Source: CAYLNL01 sp964385175 (GTDB lineage: Bacteria > Bacteroidota > Bacteroidia > Flavobacteriales > Flavobacteriaceae). From it: 64,000 nt of DNA. The notes under the pieces were generated by a model, which was given only the letters and a program-made list of their open reading frames with translations, made no database searches and was not told where the DNA came from. The translations under genes and the position numbers were made by a program. Of this stretch, positions 1 to 8,013 are shown in pieces. Numbering within the stretch: the stretch's first letter is position 1; the number at the start of each line of letters is the position of its first letter. The DNA lies in the NCBI GenBank assembly GCA_964385175.1, contig CAYLNL010000001.1, forward strand, positions 1 through 64,000, in the 5' to 3' direction.

Positions 1-2
1 AT

Positions 3-1208
3 TCCGCACCCGTCATCCTAAAAAGCGATGGTACAACAAGCGAATTCCGCTACCTGCACCGCGATTATTTGGGAAGCATCCTCGCTATCTCTAATCAAGA
101 TGGGCAGGTGGTGGAAAAACGCCATTTTGACGCCTGGGGGAATGTAGTCTATGCCGTAGATGGCAACGATAATCCCATCCCTTTGGGAGGGGTCGGGGGT
201 GGCTTTGATAGGGGCTATACCGGACATGAACACCTGCAAAGTGTAGGCTTAATCCACATGAACGGGCGGTTGTATGACCCGATGCTGAGAAGGTTTTTAG
301 CGCCGGACAACTATGTACAAGACCCGTACAATACCCAAAACTTTAACCGCTACGGCTATGTACTGAACAACCCGCTGCTTTATACGGATGAGAGCGGGGA
401 GTTCGCTTTTCTGGCGGTGGTGGCTGTTGCAGCAGCCGTATTTGGGGTGGGCAACACGGTAGCTCATGCCATACGCGGCGATATTCACAATATGGGCGAT
501 GCGTTTAAATATTTTGCTCAGGGCGCTGTTACAGGTGCAGCCATAGCCAGCCTAGCGTATGTCCCCATTTTGGGCGCTGCTATTCAAATAGGAGGTGTTG
601 TTCAGGGCGGCATGGCAGCGCTATCCGCTGCCAGCGGCATTGCACGCGGTATTGGCACCGGCGATTGGAGCACACTGGGTAATGCCGGAAAACTCCTTTT
701 AGGGAATTTTTATTTGGACGAAAACCGAAGTTTTTTTGCAGGTGCATGGCAGGGAATTAGTAGATTTACCTGGGAAGCGCCGCAAACCGCCCTTGGAAGC
801 AGTTTGGCGCACCTTAAAAATAGCATTGGCAAGGTGGACAGGGTAGATTATTTTGGAGGCGCTACCTTTGCTACCAATGAGAATGCCTCGGGTGATCAGG
901 GTATCTCACTAGGAAATTTTATTAATATTGATATTGTAGATGAAATTATTGGTAGTTTTGATGATAGAGTAATTGATGACCCGTTGTATATGCACGAATA
1001 CGGACATACCTTCGATAGCCAGATTTTTGGATTGACGTATTTGTTTTCTATAGGAGCGCCCAGTTTGATAAGCGCTGCCGGAACAGGAGACCACAGTAGT
1101 TTTTGGACAGAGCGTTGGGCGAATAGACATGCCGCTCGGTATTTTGGCAAACACTTTGGGGTAGATTGGACCCAGTTTGAACCGCCATTTTTAGATTATC
1201 CCAGATAA
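3..1208 (+). CDS. Rhs protein C-terminal part with HExxH metallopeptidase-like toxin domain (5' partial)
   Basis: The frame is open from the window edge, so this is the 3' end of a longer Rhs gene. The first ~130 codons are Rhs core tip (YLHRDYLGS, FDAWGN, RGYTGHEHLQSVGLIHMNGR, NRYGYVLNNPLLYTDESGE). A hydrophobic Gly/Ala-rich segment follows, then a C-terminal domain with HEYGH at 993-1007, the zinc-binding pattern of zincin metallopeptidases. A downstream TERWANRHAARYFG segment could supply the third ligand. Known of the family: Rhs proteins carry exchangeable C-terminal toxins that act in competing cells. The peptidase activity is inferred from the motif. The core tip is almost identical to the other cassettes in this locus. 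The lipoprotein gene 35 bases downstream is the presumed immunity gene. Confidence 0.85.
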   Translation, partial: SAPVILKSDGTTSEFRYLHRDYLGSILAISNQDGQVVEKRHFDAWGNVVYAVDGNDNPIPLGGVGGGFDRGYTGHEHLQSVGLIHMNGRLYDPMLRRFLAPDNYVQDPYNTQNFNRYGYVLNNPLLYTDESGEFAFLAVVAVAAAVFGVGNTVAHAIRGDIHNMGDAFKYFAQGAVTGAAIASLAYVPILGAAIQIGGVVQGGMAALSAASGIARGIGTGDWSTLGNAGKLLLGNFYLDENRSFFAGAWQGISRFTWEAPQTALGSSLAHLKNSIGKVDRVDYFGGATFATNENASGDQGISLGNFINIDIVDEIIGSFDDRVIDDPLYMHEYGHTFDSQIFGLTYLFSIGAPSLISAAGTGDHSSFWTERWANRHAARYFGKHFGVDWTQFEPPFLDYPR

Positions 1209-1243
1209 AAATTAAAAAATATAACCCATAAAAATTAACTAAT

Positions 1244-1693
1244 ATGAAAACACGAATTATAGGATTGCTCCTCATCGGGCTGCTTTTTTCAAGTTGCCCG
1301 GAAAAGTACTATGCAGTTCACGTACAAAATCTAACCGATCATAAAATTCGGTTTTATACCGCAATAGATGTTGTGCACATGTACCCAGACACCCTCATTA
1401 ACCCTACCGAACTTGGCCAACCTGTTCACCCGAATAGTACTGGCACTAGGGGGGGGGGGGGGGTTCCTTGGGAGGATAAGTTTAAGCTTTTACCAGCAGA
1501 CACGCTTTCCATCTTTATTTTTGACTTCGATACTTTAGATACCTATTCCTGGGATGTGGTACGAGATGAGTATAAGGTTTTAAAAAGATATGATTTAAGT
1601 TTGCAAGATTTAAAGGCGCTAAATTATACACTTTCCTACCCTCCAGGTGTTGAGATGCAGAATATGAAGATGTATCCTCCTTATGTAGAATGA
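1244..1693 (+). CDS. Lipoprotein, presumed immunity protein of the first Rhs toxin; contains a G15 tract
   Basis: 149 residues. A short basic and hydrophobic leader ends in LLFSSC, a good lipobox, so a lipoprotein is predicted. The remainder is not recognised. It lies directly after the Rhs metallopeptidase-type toxin gene in the same direction, the usual place for an immunity gene, and a periplasmic lipoprotein would suit a toxin acting in the envelope (inference). A run of 15 G (1449-1463) encodes Gly codons in the middle of the gene. With 15 the frame is open to the end, so as read the gene is on; a change of one or two bases would cut off the last ~75 residues. Confidence 0.7.
   Translation: MKTRIIGLLLIGLLFSSCPEKYYAVHVQNLTDHKIRFYTAIDVVHMYPDTLINPTELGQPVHPNSTGTRGGGGVPWEDKFKLLPADTLSIFIFDFDTLDTYSWDVVRDEYKVLKRYDLSLQDLKALNYTLSYPPGVEMQNMKMYPPYVE
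1449..1463 (+). repeat. Poly-G tract (G15) inside a lipoprotein gene
   Basis: Fifteen consecutive G inside the coding region starting at 1244; read in frame as Gly codons. This is the longest homopolymer in the window and is the kind of tract that changes length by slipped-strand mispairing in contingency genes. Confidence 0.95.
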
Positions 1694-1706
1694 GGGTATT
1701 TTCGCT

Positions 1707-1723
1707 AAAAGTTCATTGAAATA
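1707..1723 (+). repeat. Cassette-boundary repeat, copy 1 (17 bp)
   Basis: AAAAGTTCATTGAAATA, present without mismatch at 1707, 3413 and 5365, each time at the left edge of an orphan Rhs tip. A diverged relative lies near 8055. Confidence 0.9.
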
Positions 1724-1724
1724 A

Positions 1725-2693
1725 ACAATTTTAGATAGGGGCTATACCGGACATGAACACCTGCAAAGTGTAGGCTTAATCCACATGAACGGGCGGTTGT
1801 ATGACCCGTTCTTACATAGGTTCTTAGCGCCCGATAACTATGTACAAGACCCGTACAATACCCAAAGTTTTAATAGGTATGGGTATGTATGGAATAATCC
1901 GTTGCTTTATAGCGACCCGAGTGGGGAATGGGTGCATATTGTTGTAGGAGCGGTGATTGGCGGCTTGGTAAATCTTGCCATTAAGGCCTACCAGGGAAAA
2001 ATAAACTCGTGGGCAGATGGCTTCAAAGCCTTTGGAATAGGAGCGGTGGCAGGCGCCTTGGGTGCAGCTACCGGCGGGGCTGCCTTTGTTGCAGCAGGTG
2101 CAGGCGGGTTTTTAGCAGGCGCAGCGGGAGGCGCAGTGGGTACGGCAGTAGCCTCACCTGTGCAAAGTTTAGGAAACCACCTGTTTTTTGGAGACCCAAT
2201 GATGACATGGGAACAGTATGCAATGGGTGTAGGTATTGGAGGGTTAACCGGCGGTTTGATTAATGGGGGCATTGCAGCTGCTAATGGAAGGAGTTTTCTG
2301 AATGGTAATTTTACACCTCAAACTTCACCGCTTCATATACAAGCGCAAGGGTTGAAGGATATAACGCCTTATGAAAAAGGTCAGGAAGGACTGAAATTGA
2401 ATAACATTCAACAAAACCATGAACAAATAAAATCTTTGACCAACACAGCTCATTACAGAGTTCCTGATGAAATGATAATAGATGAGTTTAAAGTTATACA
2501 ACAAATAGGCGAAGTAAAACATTATTCCTTGGGACGTACGGTTAATTATACCAATCAGTTAAAGGATTTTATTCAGTATTCAAACCAAAATCAGCTACCT
2601 TTTCAGTTGTATGTTCCGCAAGGGGTAAATATCTCTACGCCTTTACAAAGCGCCATAAATCAATCACCTTTTGTTAAAATAGTATGGTACTAA
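1725..2693 (+). CDS. Orphan Rhs tip cassette with REase-7-like nuclease toxin domain, no normal start codon
   Basis: The frame opens after a stop at 1722 and begins directly inside the core tip (TILDRGYTGHEHLQSVG). The first in-frame ATG is 1785, within the core, so this looks like a silent reservoir cassette rather than an expressed gene. About 75 bases are identical to the first Rhs gene. After the tip comes a long Gly/Ala-rich hydrophobic stretch, then a domain with GEVKHY (catalytic-type ExK at 2511-2519) and NYTNQLKDFIQYS plus FQLYVPQG. This pattern resembles the restriction-endonuclease-fold toxin 7 family (Tox-REase-7), so a DNase role is inferred. The following gene is the presumed immunity gene. 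The family call is from memory of motifs. Confidence 0.7.
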   Translation, partial: TILDRGYTGHEHLQSVGLIHMNGRLYDPFLHRFLAPDNYVQDPYNTQSFNRYGYVWNNPLLYSDPSGEWVHIVVGAVIGGLVNLAIKAYQGKINSWADGFKAFGIGAVAGALGAATGGAAFVAAGAGGFLAGAAGGAVGTAVASPVQSLGNHLFFGDPMMTWEQYAMGVGIGGLTGGLINGGIAAANGRSFLNGNFTPQTSPLHIQAQGLKDITPYEKGQEGLKLNNIQQNHEQIKSLTNTAHYRVPDEMIIDEFKVIQQIGEVKHYSLGRTVNYTNQLKDFIQYSNQNQLPFQLYVPQGVNISTPLQSAINQSPFVKIVWY

Positions 2694-2705
2694 TAGTCAT
2701 TTAAG

Positions 2706-3341
2706 ATGAAAACAGAAGAACAAAATCAAAATAAGCCTCAAGAATTTCATAATTTTCGTAAGATGTACGAAGAGTTAAAAGAGGCTGGTTATCCGGATAT
2801 GAATGATTTCAAAAACGGAAATGAATACAATAAAGCCTTAAAATCTGTTTCTAAGAGTCTTGATGAATTTATAAAAATAGTCATAAAATGGTTGCCAAAA
2901 ATAGAATACAGGGTAGGAGGTTTATTATTATTAGCCGAAACTAATAAAAAGTACGATGGTAGGGTAATCATTCCAATATTTAAGGAAAGTAATAGTTTTG
3001 ATAAATGGCGTATATGCAGTGCCATCGCTTACAACCCCCCTCTTAATATTAACGATTGGGTTAGAGACACTTATTTATCAAAAGAATACGGATATTCAGA
3101 AACCGGCCTGCTGCCCCTTGCTATAGCCAAGATGTTTCCCAGAGATGAGGCGAGAAAGATACTAAAACAGGGGTTTGACCATCATTACCGTGTAACGCCG
3201 GAAGCCTTAGGGAAAGTAGGTACAGCAGAAGATATTCCATTTCTGGAAAAAAAGCTTCTAATAAACTACGATGCAACGCACGTTCATAAGGATATTGAAA
3301 AAGCTATTAAGAGAATTAAAAAGAGAGCTAAACTTAACTGA
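2706..3341 (+). CDS. HEAT-repeat-like immunity protein of the REase-7-type toxin
   Basis: 211 residues, acidic and helical, with no signal peptide, so cytoplasmic as expected for neutralising a nuclease toxin. The C-terminal half shows HEAT-like helical pairs (ETGLLPLAIAKMF, EARKILKQGF, PEALGKVGTAEDIPFLEKKL), a fold common in immunity proteins. It starts 12 bases after the toxin stop codon in the same direction, consistent with a toxin-immunity pair. The gene is clearly AT-richer than the Rhs core, as usual for exchangeable immunity genes. The immunity role is inferred from position and fold. Confidence 0.65.
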   Translation: MKTEEQNQNKPQEFHNFRKMYEELKEAGYPDMNDFKNGNEYNKALKSVSKSLDEFIKIVIKWLPKIEYRVGGLLLLAETNKKYDGRVIIPIFKESNSFDKWRICSAIAYNPPLNINDWVRDTYLSKEYGYSETGLLPLAIAKMFPRDEARKILKQGFDHHYRVTPEALGKVGTAEDIPFLEKKLLINYDATHVHKDIEKAIKRIKKRAKLN

Positions 3342-3363
3342 TATAATATATGGATTTTGAAAG

Positions 3364-3377
3364 GGTAATATTCCAGA
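3364..3377 (+). repeat. Cassette-boundary motif GGTAATATTCCAGA, copy 1
   Basis: Identical 14 bases occur at 8009; related forms (GGTAATGCTCCGGA, GGTAATGTATCAGA) lie at 5308 and 7513. All follow an immunity-type gene. Translated they read G-N-x-P/S-E/D, so they may be relics of a common coding segment. Confidence 0.8.
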
Positions 3378-3384
3378 GTTAGTG

Positions 3385-4731
3385 ATGGCAATTTTCAGCA
3401 TAAAATATTACAAAAAGTTCATTGAAATACTTTGTAGCTGCGCCCTTATTATTGCTAGTTCTATTTTGGCGATTACCAATCAGGAGGCGCAAGTAGTAGA
3501 AAAGCGTTGGTTTGATGCGTGGGGGAATATTGTAAGCGTACAAGACGGGCAGGGGAATACGTTGGATAAACTAACGATTTTAGATAGAGGTTATACGGGA
3601 CATGAGCATTTGCAAAGTGTAGGTTTAATTCACATGAACGGCAGGCTCTACGACCCGCTCTTACATCGCTTCTTGGCGCCGGATAATTATGTGCAAGACC
3701 CTTTTAATACCCAAAGTTTTAATAGGTATGGGTATGTACTGAATAATCCGTTGATGTATAGCGACCCTGATGGTGAGTTACCCTTTCTGGTAATTGCTGT
3801 CGGGGCAATCATAGGAGCGGCCGTGGGTGGAGCATCCTACATAGGACATGCCATACTAACGGGCAACTGGAATTGGGGACAATTCGGAATGTCCTTGTTG
3901 AGCGGAGCCATTCTGGGAGCGGCTACCGCCGGAACCTTGCCGGCCAGTATCACCAGTAATTATGTAACGTCTATGGTCTTGGGCGGCTTTGCATCGGGTT
4001 TTTTGCCGAGTTTCACGGTTCCTGTAGGCGATTGGAGCTTTAGCATCTCGCCATCGGTGGCATTTGGAAATGCGGCGGGTATAGGAGCCAATCTTTCAGT
4101 ATCCTATAGCGACGGGAATTTCAGTCTTTCTGGCGGGTATGGTATCAGTTATTATGGAAGGGCCTATGGCACAGGTGCCAGCGGGTGGGAATCCAGGAAA
4201 TCATGGGGTGTAAACTGGGACGATGGCAGAACGGGTTTTGGAGTGTATAGCACCCGTTTTTCCAGTGGAGAAACTTCACAAAAAGTAGGTGGATTGAGTT
4301 TTAGAAGTGGGGATTTCGGGCTGAGGTATGAGAATGATTTTATAGAGAAACCCTTAGTAGGAGTTGGAAAAATACTTGCAGATGGTGAAGATAGATGGAG
4401 GACAACTGCTCTGCAATTAAGTTATAAAGATTATAGCTTGGGGCTAAAATTCTTTACAGGAGAGCCTACAGATAATTTAAAAGAGGATTACGGGGGAAGA
4501 TATGGTACATACAGCCATCCTAATGCTAATAAATATAGGTTAGGAGCGGCTTATTTTGGATATAAAGGATACCAGGCGGGGTATAATAGTGAAGCTATAA
4601 GAGGCTTTATTCAAAACAGACTGATTCACGATAAATTTACCGATGGTTCTTCATGGTTTAAACAACTTCCTTATTTTCCTTCTCAAACCTATATTCAATA
4701 TCAATCCTATAACCCATTTACGTTATGGTAG
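3385..4731 (+). CDS. Short Rhs tip protein with type-23-like toxin domain
   Basis: About 448 residues from ATG 3385 (a GTG lies one codon upstream). Instead of an Rhs barrel it has a ~30-residue novel N-terminus (MAIFSIKYYKKFIEILC, then a hydrophobic LIIASSILAI) leading straight into the core (EKRWFDAWGN, RGYTGHEH, NRYGYVLNNPLMYSDPDGE). A hydrophobic glycine-rich part and a beta-rich Ser/Gly/Tyr C-terminus follow (GDWSFSISPSVAFG, EDRWRTTALQLSYKDYSLG, YRLGAAYFGYKGYQAGYNSE). The C-terminus resembles the polymorphic toxin type 23 domain; its activity is unknown to me. A similar N-terminus occurs in the cassette at 8027. The next gene overlaps its 3' end by 7 bases. Confidence 0.7.
   Translation: MAIFSIKYYKKFIEILCSCALIIASSILAITNQEAQVVEKRWFDAWGNIVSVQDGQGNTLDKLTILDRGYTGHEHLQSVGLIHMNGRLYDPLLHRFLAPDNYVQDPFNTQSFNRYGYVLNNPLMYSDPDGELPFLVIAVGAIIGAAVGGASYIGHAILTGNWNWGQFGMSLLSGAILGAATAGTLPASITSNYVTSMVLGGFASGFLPSFTVPVGDWSFSISPSVAFGNAAGIGANLSVSYSDGNFSLSGGYGISYYGRAYGTGASGWESRKSWGVNWDDGRTGFGVYSTRFSSGETSQKVGGLSFRSGDFGLRYENDFIEKPLVGVGKILADGEDRWRTTALQLSYKDYSLGLKFFTGEPTDNLKEDYGGRYGTYSHPNANKYRLGAAYFGYKGYQAGYNSEAIRGFIQNRLIHDKFTDGSSWFKQLPYFPSQTYIQYQSYNPFTLW
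3413..3429 (+). repeat. Cassette-boundary repeat, copy 2 (17 bp)
   Basis: Exact copy of the repeat at 1707 and 5365. Here it lies inside the reading frame (KKFIEI), whereas in the other two copies the same peptide is out of frame with the core that follows. Confidence 0.9.
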
Positions 4732-5268
4732 CTCGTTACTATTCGGCTATATTAATCTTATTAATATATAGTTGTGCCCCAAAAAATTTATATAAAAGAG
4801 TAATTTCGGACGAGGAAATTATCCAAACAGATAATTCAGAAATTCAATTTGATGGTTATTATTATTGCATTTTCAATTATAATGATTATAATGACAAAAC
4901 ATATATAATGTCACTTTTGATCTATGAAGATAATTTTATTTTACAAACAGACATTTCCGTTTATCAGGGATTAGAACATTATGAAAAAGAACTTCTATCT
5001 TCTGAATTTAAAAAGTATTTTAATAATAATAAAAATCGATTATGGACAAATTATATGATAAAAGGCCACTCATTAATTACACAAGTAACTCATGGGGGGG
5101 GGGGTATATGCTAAACACGTAGAAACCAGAGTTTATGAAATACTCAATAAAGACACCATAAAATTATCTGAAACTTATGATTTAAAAAAAATATATCATA
5201 GTAACAAAAATTTTATTTTTAAGAAATTTAATGAAAAACCAACATTATTATATTGGAAAACAAAGTAA
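4725..5268 (+). pseudogene. Lipoprotein, presumed immunity to the type-23-like toxin; frame broken at a G11 tract
   Basis: The leader ends in LLIYSC (lipobox), predicting a lipoprotein. The frame from 4725 reads 129 residues and stops at 5114 just after a run of 11 G (5094-5104). With one G fewer it continues another ~54 residues (VYAKHVETRVYEILN to LLYWKTK) and stops at 5268, giving ~180 residues. The second part has coding-like composition, so the full-length form is the likely gene and it is off as read. It overlaps the upstream toxin gene by 7 bases, which suggests coupled translation and an immunity role (inference). Phase variation or an assembly miscount would explain the break equally well. 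Confidence 0.65.
5094..5104 (+). repeat. Poly-G tract (G11), frame-breaking as read
   Basis: Eleven G inside the lipoprotein gene 4725-5268. Ten (or thirteen) would give an uninterrupted frame; eleven leads to a stop three codons later. Confidence 0.95.
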
Positions 5269-5307
5269 TGGGACGAACTGGCGCTTGCACCTTTGAGGAT
5301 ATGAACT

Positions 5308-5321
5308 GGTAATGCTCCGGA
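5308..5321 (+). repeat. Cassette-boundary motif, variant GGTAATGCTCCGGA
   Basis: Reads G-N-A-P-E followed by MWVEFLK and a stop, a degenerate relative of the boundary motifs at 3364, 7513 and 8009. It lies between the immunity gene ending at 5268 and the next tip cassette. Confidence 0.6.
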
Positions 5322-5364
5322 AATGTGGGTAGAATTTTTGAAATAAAAAATAGTATATTTTTTA

Positions 5365-5381
5365 AAAAGTTCATTGAAATA
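5365..5381 (+). repeat. Cassette-boundary repeat, copy 3 (17 bp)
   Basis: Exact copy of the 17-base sequence at 1707 and 3413, at the left edge of the fourth tip cassette. Confidence 0.9.
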
Positions 5382-6583
5382 ACCTATGCCTGCACCAAAA
5401 TGCAGCAATTGTAGAAAAACGCCATTTCGATGCCTGGGGAAATATCACTTTTGTACAGGACGGACAGGGTAATGATCTGGCCGGGCTGACCGTATTGGAC
5501 AGGGGGTACACAGGCCACGAACATTTGCAATCGGTTGCCTTAATTCACATGAACGGCAGGTTGTACGACCCGCTCTTACATAGGTTCTTAGCGCCGGATA
5601 ACTATGTGCAAGACCCTTTTAATACCCAAAGTTTTAATAGGTATGGCTATGTGTGGAATAATCCGCTTAGCCATGCTGATATTACAGGAGAATGGTTTGG
5701 AATAGATGATGGAATTGCATTTTTGATAGGTGGCACGATAAACTTAGTAGTCAATGCCATTCAGGGCAACATCAACAGTTGGGGAGATGGCTTTGCCGCT
5801 TTCGGCGCCGGAGGCGCAGCAGGCACACTTGCCCTGTACGGACCAGCCGGCTGGGTAGCAGGAGGAATGATTTTAGGGGGCACGAATGCTTATTTATCAG
5901 GCGGGAACGTAGGAATGGGAATTTTTACCGGAGGATTATCCGGCTTTGTTGGAGGCGCCGTAGGACAATGGGCAAGCCAGTACATAGGAAATGTACTTAT
6001 TAACGGGTTTAACATTGCCAGCCCGGTAGTTAAAGGCGCTCTTTCGGGGATGTTAGGAGGCAGTGCCGGAGGCTTTGCCAGTGGTTTTGTAGTAGATTTG
6101 GCATTGGGAGGAAATATGGAGAGCGCTTTTAAAAGCGGTTTGCAAGGTGCAGGGGCTGGGGCTCTTACAGGAAGTATTGCCGGAGCAGCCAGCGCATACG
6201 CCTACGCTAAGATAAATGGAATGGATCCTATGAGCGGGAAATATGAGAAGAGTGCAGTGATTGGGGAGGGAATGAAAGATCGTATAACTCCTGTCGCAAA
6301 AGACTTAAACGCTGAAAAAATTCGTTTTCCGGAAGATATTCCTGCATATTTAGATGGAAAATTGAAACTTCCACCTACCCCAGAAGGTCTTGAATACAAT
6401 GCAAACTGGATTCAAAATGAAATTAACTTAAATACCCATATTTACGATATAGGACCAAGGGGAAATAGTATTCAAAGTCCATTCTATAATTTAGAAGTAG
6501 GAAGAACATATAACTATCCGTTATTGCACAGAACATATTATCAAAGTTATTTTGGTGGAAAAATCAGAATTATAACATTTTAG
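5378..6583 (+). CDS. Orphan Rhs tip cassette with unrecognised C-terminal toxin domain, no normal start codon
   Basis: Open from a stop at 5375; no ATG precedes the HMNGRLYDP part of the tip, although a TTG at 5495 is possible. Core (EKRHFDAWGNITFVQDGQGN, RGYTGHEH, NRYGYVWNNPL) is followed by a ~200-residue Gly/Ala-rich hydrophobic region that could insert into membranes. The ~100-residue C-terminus (VIGEGMKDRITPVAKDL, NTHIYDIGPRGNSIQSPFYN, NYPLLHRTYYQSYF) matches no toxin family I can name. The invariant-looking DIGPRG and VGRTYNYP segments suggest a defined domain. The gene at 6588 is its presumed immunity partner. The toxin role is inferred from position in the Rhs scaffold. Confidence 0.65.
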   Translation, partial: NNLCLHQNAAIVEKRHFDAWGNITFVQDGQGNDLAGLTVLDRGYTGHEHLQSVALIHMNGRLYDPLLHRFLAPDNYVQDPFNTQSFNRYGYVWNNPLSHADITGEWFGIDDGIAFLIGGTINLVVNAIQGNINSWGDGFAAFGAGGAAGTLALYGPAGWVAGGMILGGTNAYLSGGNVGMGIFTGGLSGFVGGAVGQWASQYIGNVLINGFNIASPVVKGALSGMLGGSAGGFASGFVVDLALGGNMESAFKSGLQGAGAGALTGSIAGAASAYAYAKINGMDPMSGKYEKSAVIGEGMKDRITPVAKDLNAEKIRFPEDIPAYLDGKLKLPPTPEGLEYNANWIQNEINLNTHIYDIGPRGNSIQSPFYNLEVGRTYNYPLLHRTYYQSYFGGKIRIITF

Positions 6584-6587
6584 ATAC

Positions 6588-6929
6588 ATGAGAGACAATT
6601 TAACTTCGGGCGAAAACTTCTTTTTTTTAGTTAACTATTATTTTGAATTTTTAACCTTAAAAGGGTATGAAGGAAGTTCTTTCAATATAAGAAATAGAGA
6701 TGAATATTGGGTTACTTTTTATAGTCATTTAAAAAAGAAGAAAGTTACTATAGTAGAGTACAGAGATTCAGGGGTTTTAGATTTTTATGTAGATGATAAC
6801 AGGATATTTAGGTGGAAAAGAAGGTATTTAAAAGATTATTTGGGAATAAATATTAAGATACAAAACATCTCTCATTTGGCAAAATTGATTAAGGATAATA
6901 AAACGCTATATGATGATCTTACTGGGTAG
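6588..6929 (+). CDS. Small cytoplasmic protein, presumed immunity partner of the unrecognised toxin
   Basis: 113 residues, no signal peptide, rich in Phe, Tyr, Lys and Asp, and very AT-rich. It starts four bases after the toxin stop codon, a tight coupling typical of toxin-immunity pairs. I do not recognise a family. The absence of any export signal suggests that the toxin at 5378-6583 acts in the cytoplasm (inference). Confidence 0.6.
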   Translation: MRDNLTSGENFFFLVNYYFEFLTLKGYEGSSFNIRNRDEYWVTFYSHLKKKKVTIVEYRDSGVLDFYVDDNRIFRWKRRYLKDYLGINIKIQNISHLAKLIKDNKTLYDDLTG

Positions 6930-7053
6930 TAATGCTAATATCCTATATGTATGAATGGCTATCTTCTATAAGAAGGTGGGGGACCAATACCCGAATAGAT
7001 TTTAAAAATAGGTAAACTTAGATGTAAAATTATAAACTAACTTAAAAATAAAA

Positions 7054-7497
7054 ATGGAAAATAACAAAACTCAAACAAAGAAGAAAAAAATAATTACCGT
7101 AATAGCCTTTATGATTATATTTTTTAGTACCTATTTTGGTGTTCAACAATTTTTTAGTAAACCTACTTTTGATAAAGAACTCGTAAAAGTAGCTAATGAA
7201 ATAAATAAAATATGCCCCTGGAGAGTTGACCAATATATGATACTTGATAATGTGACAGTGCTTCCGAAGAAAACTATTCAATATAACTACACTATAGTAG
7301 ATAGAACGAAATCAGAGGTAAATCTTGACACTGTTAAAAAATATATTTTCACTGGTATATTGGAAAACATAAAAAATAATCCTGATATGAAATTATATAG
7401 AGAAAATAAAGTAACCTTTAACTACTATTACAAAGATAAAAATGGCGTGTTTGTTTGTAAATATGTTGTAAATCCAGAGATGTATAAAGAAAACTAA
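7054..7497 (+). CDS. Membrane-anchored small protein, possible orphan immunity protein
   Basis: 147 residues: a Lys-rich start (KTQTKKKK), one transmembrane helix (IITVIAFMIIFFSTYFG) and an extracytoplasmic domain of ~115 residues (NKICPWRVDQYMILDNV, KVTFNYYYKDKNGVF). It is not recognised as a named family. It lies between immunity-type genes, with an AT-rich leader and no toxin tip directly upstream. A spare immunity gene left after loss of its toxin is a reasonable inference. Confidence 0.55.
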   Translation: MENNKTQTKKKKIITVIAFMIIFFSTYFGVQQFFSKPTFDKELVKVANEINKICPWRVDQYMILDNVTVLPKKTIQYNYTIVDRTKSEVNLDTVKKYIFTGILENIKNNPDMKLYRENKVTFNYYYKDKNGVFVCKYVVNPEMYKEN

Positions 7498-7512
7498 GGC
7501 GGTGTACCAGGG

Positions 7513-7526
7513 GGTAATGTATCAGA
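7513..7526 (+). repeat. Cassette-boundary motif, variant GGTAATGTATCAGA
   Basis: Reads G-N-V-S-D then MWVAL. It occurs here with no core tip after it, as if the tip of a cassette had been deleted and only its immunity gene (7573) remains. Confidence 0.5.
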
Positions 7527-7572
7527 TATGTGGGTGGCACTTACTACCCATTCATTTTCTAATCAACATTAT

Positions 7573-8013
7573 ATGAAAACCTTTTTAAAGATAATATCTA
7601 TATGTTTAATTTTCCTTTCGTGTTCAATGCATAAGCGGAGTTCAAATAGGGAGGAAATTTCTATTTCAGATAAAATACAATTTGAAATTGATTTGGTAAA
7701 TTCTTTTGAAATTATGCTCACAGTAATTAACAACTCAGATATTCCCGTTGAACTGAGATCTCCAAAATGTTGGGGGAATTCGATTCCAAAGATGCTTTCT
7801 GAGTCAGGGGAAGAAATACCTTCAATAAAAGTGAAGATAAACCCTAGATGTTTTGAAAATATTATCCTCCTTGATTCCGGTAAAAAAATTACAGTCCCTT
7901 TCGATTTTACCTTGAACAAAATTTATTCAAACTTAAAACCCGGAAAATATTTTTTAAGCTTTGAATATCAAGAAAAAATAGAAAGTAATGTAATAGAGGT
8001 AAAGGTTTGGTAA
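7573..8013 (+). CDS. Lipoprotein, possible orphan immunity protein
   Basis: 146 residues from ATG 7573, chosen because a classical lipoprotein leader (MKTFLKIISICLIFLSC) begins there. The remaining domain looks like an all-beta fold (FEIMLTVINNSDIPVELRSP, KITVPFDFTLN, LKPGKYFLSFEYQEKIESN), similar in style to periplasmic beta-sandwich proteins. There is no adjacent toxin: upstream is another small immunity-like gene and downstream the next tip cassette starts 13 bases later. Function is inferred only from the neighbourhood. Confidence 0.55.
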   Translation: MKTFLKIISICLIFLSCSMHKRSSNREEISISDKIQFEIDLVNSFEIMLTVINNSDIPVELRSPKCWGNSIPKMLSESGEEIPSIKVKINPRCFENIILLDSGKKITVPFDFTLNKIYSNLKPGKYFLSFEYQEKIESNVIEVKVW

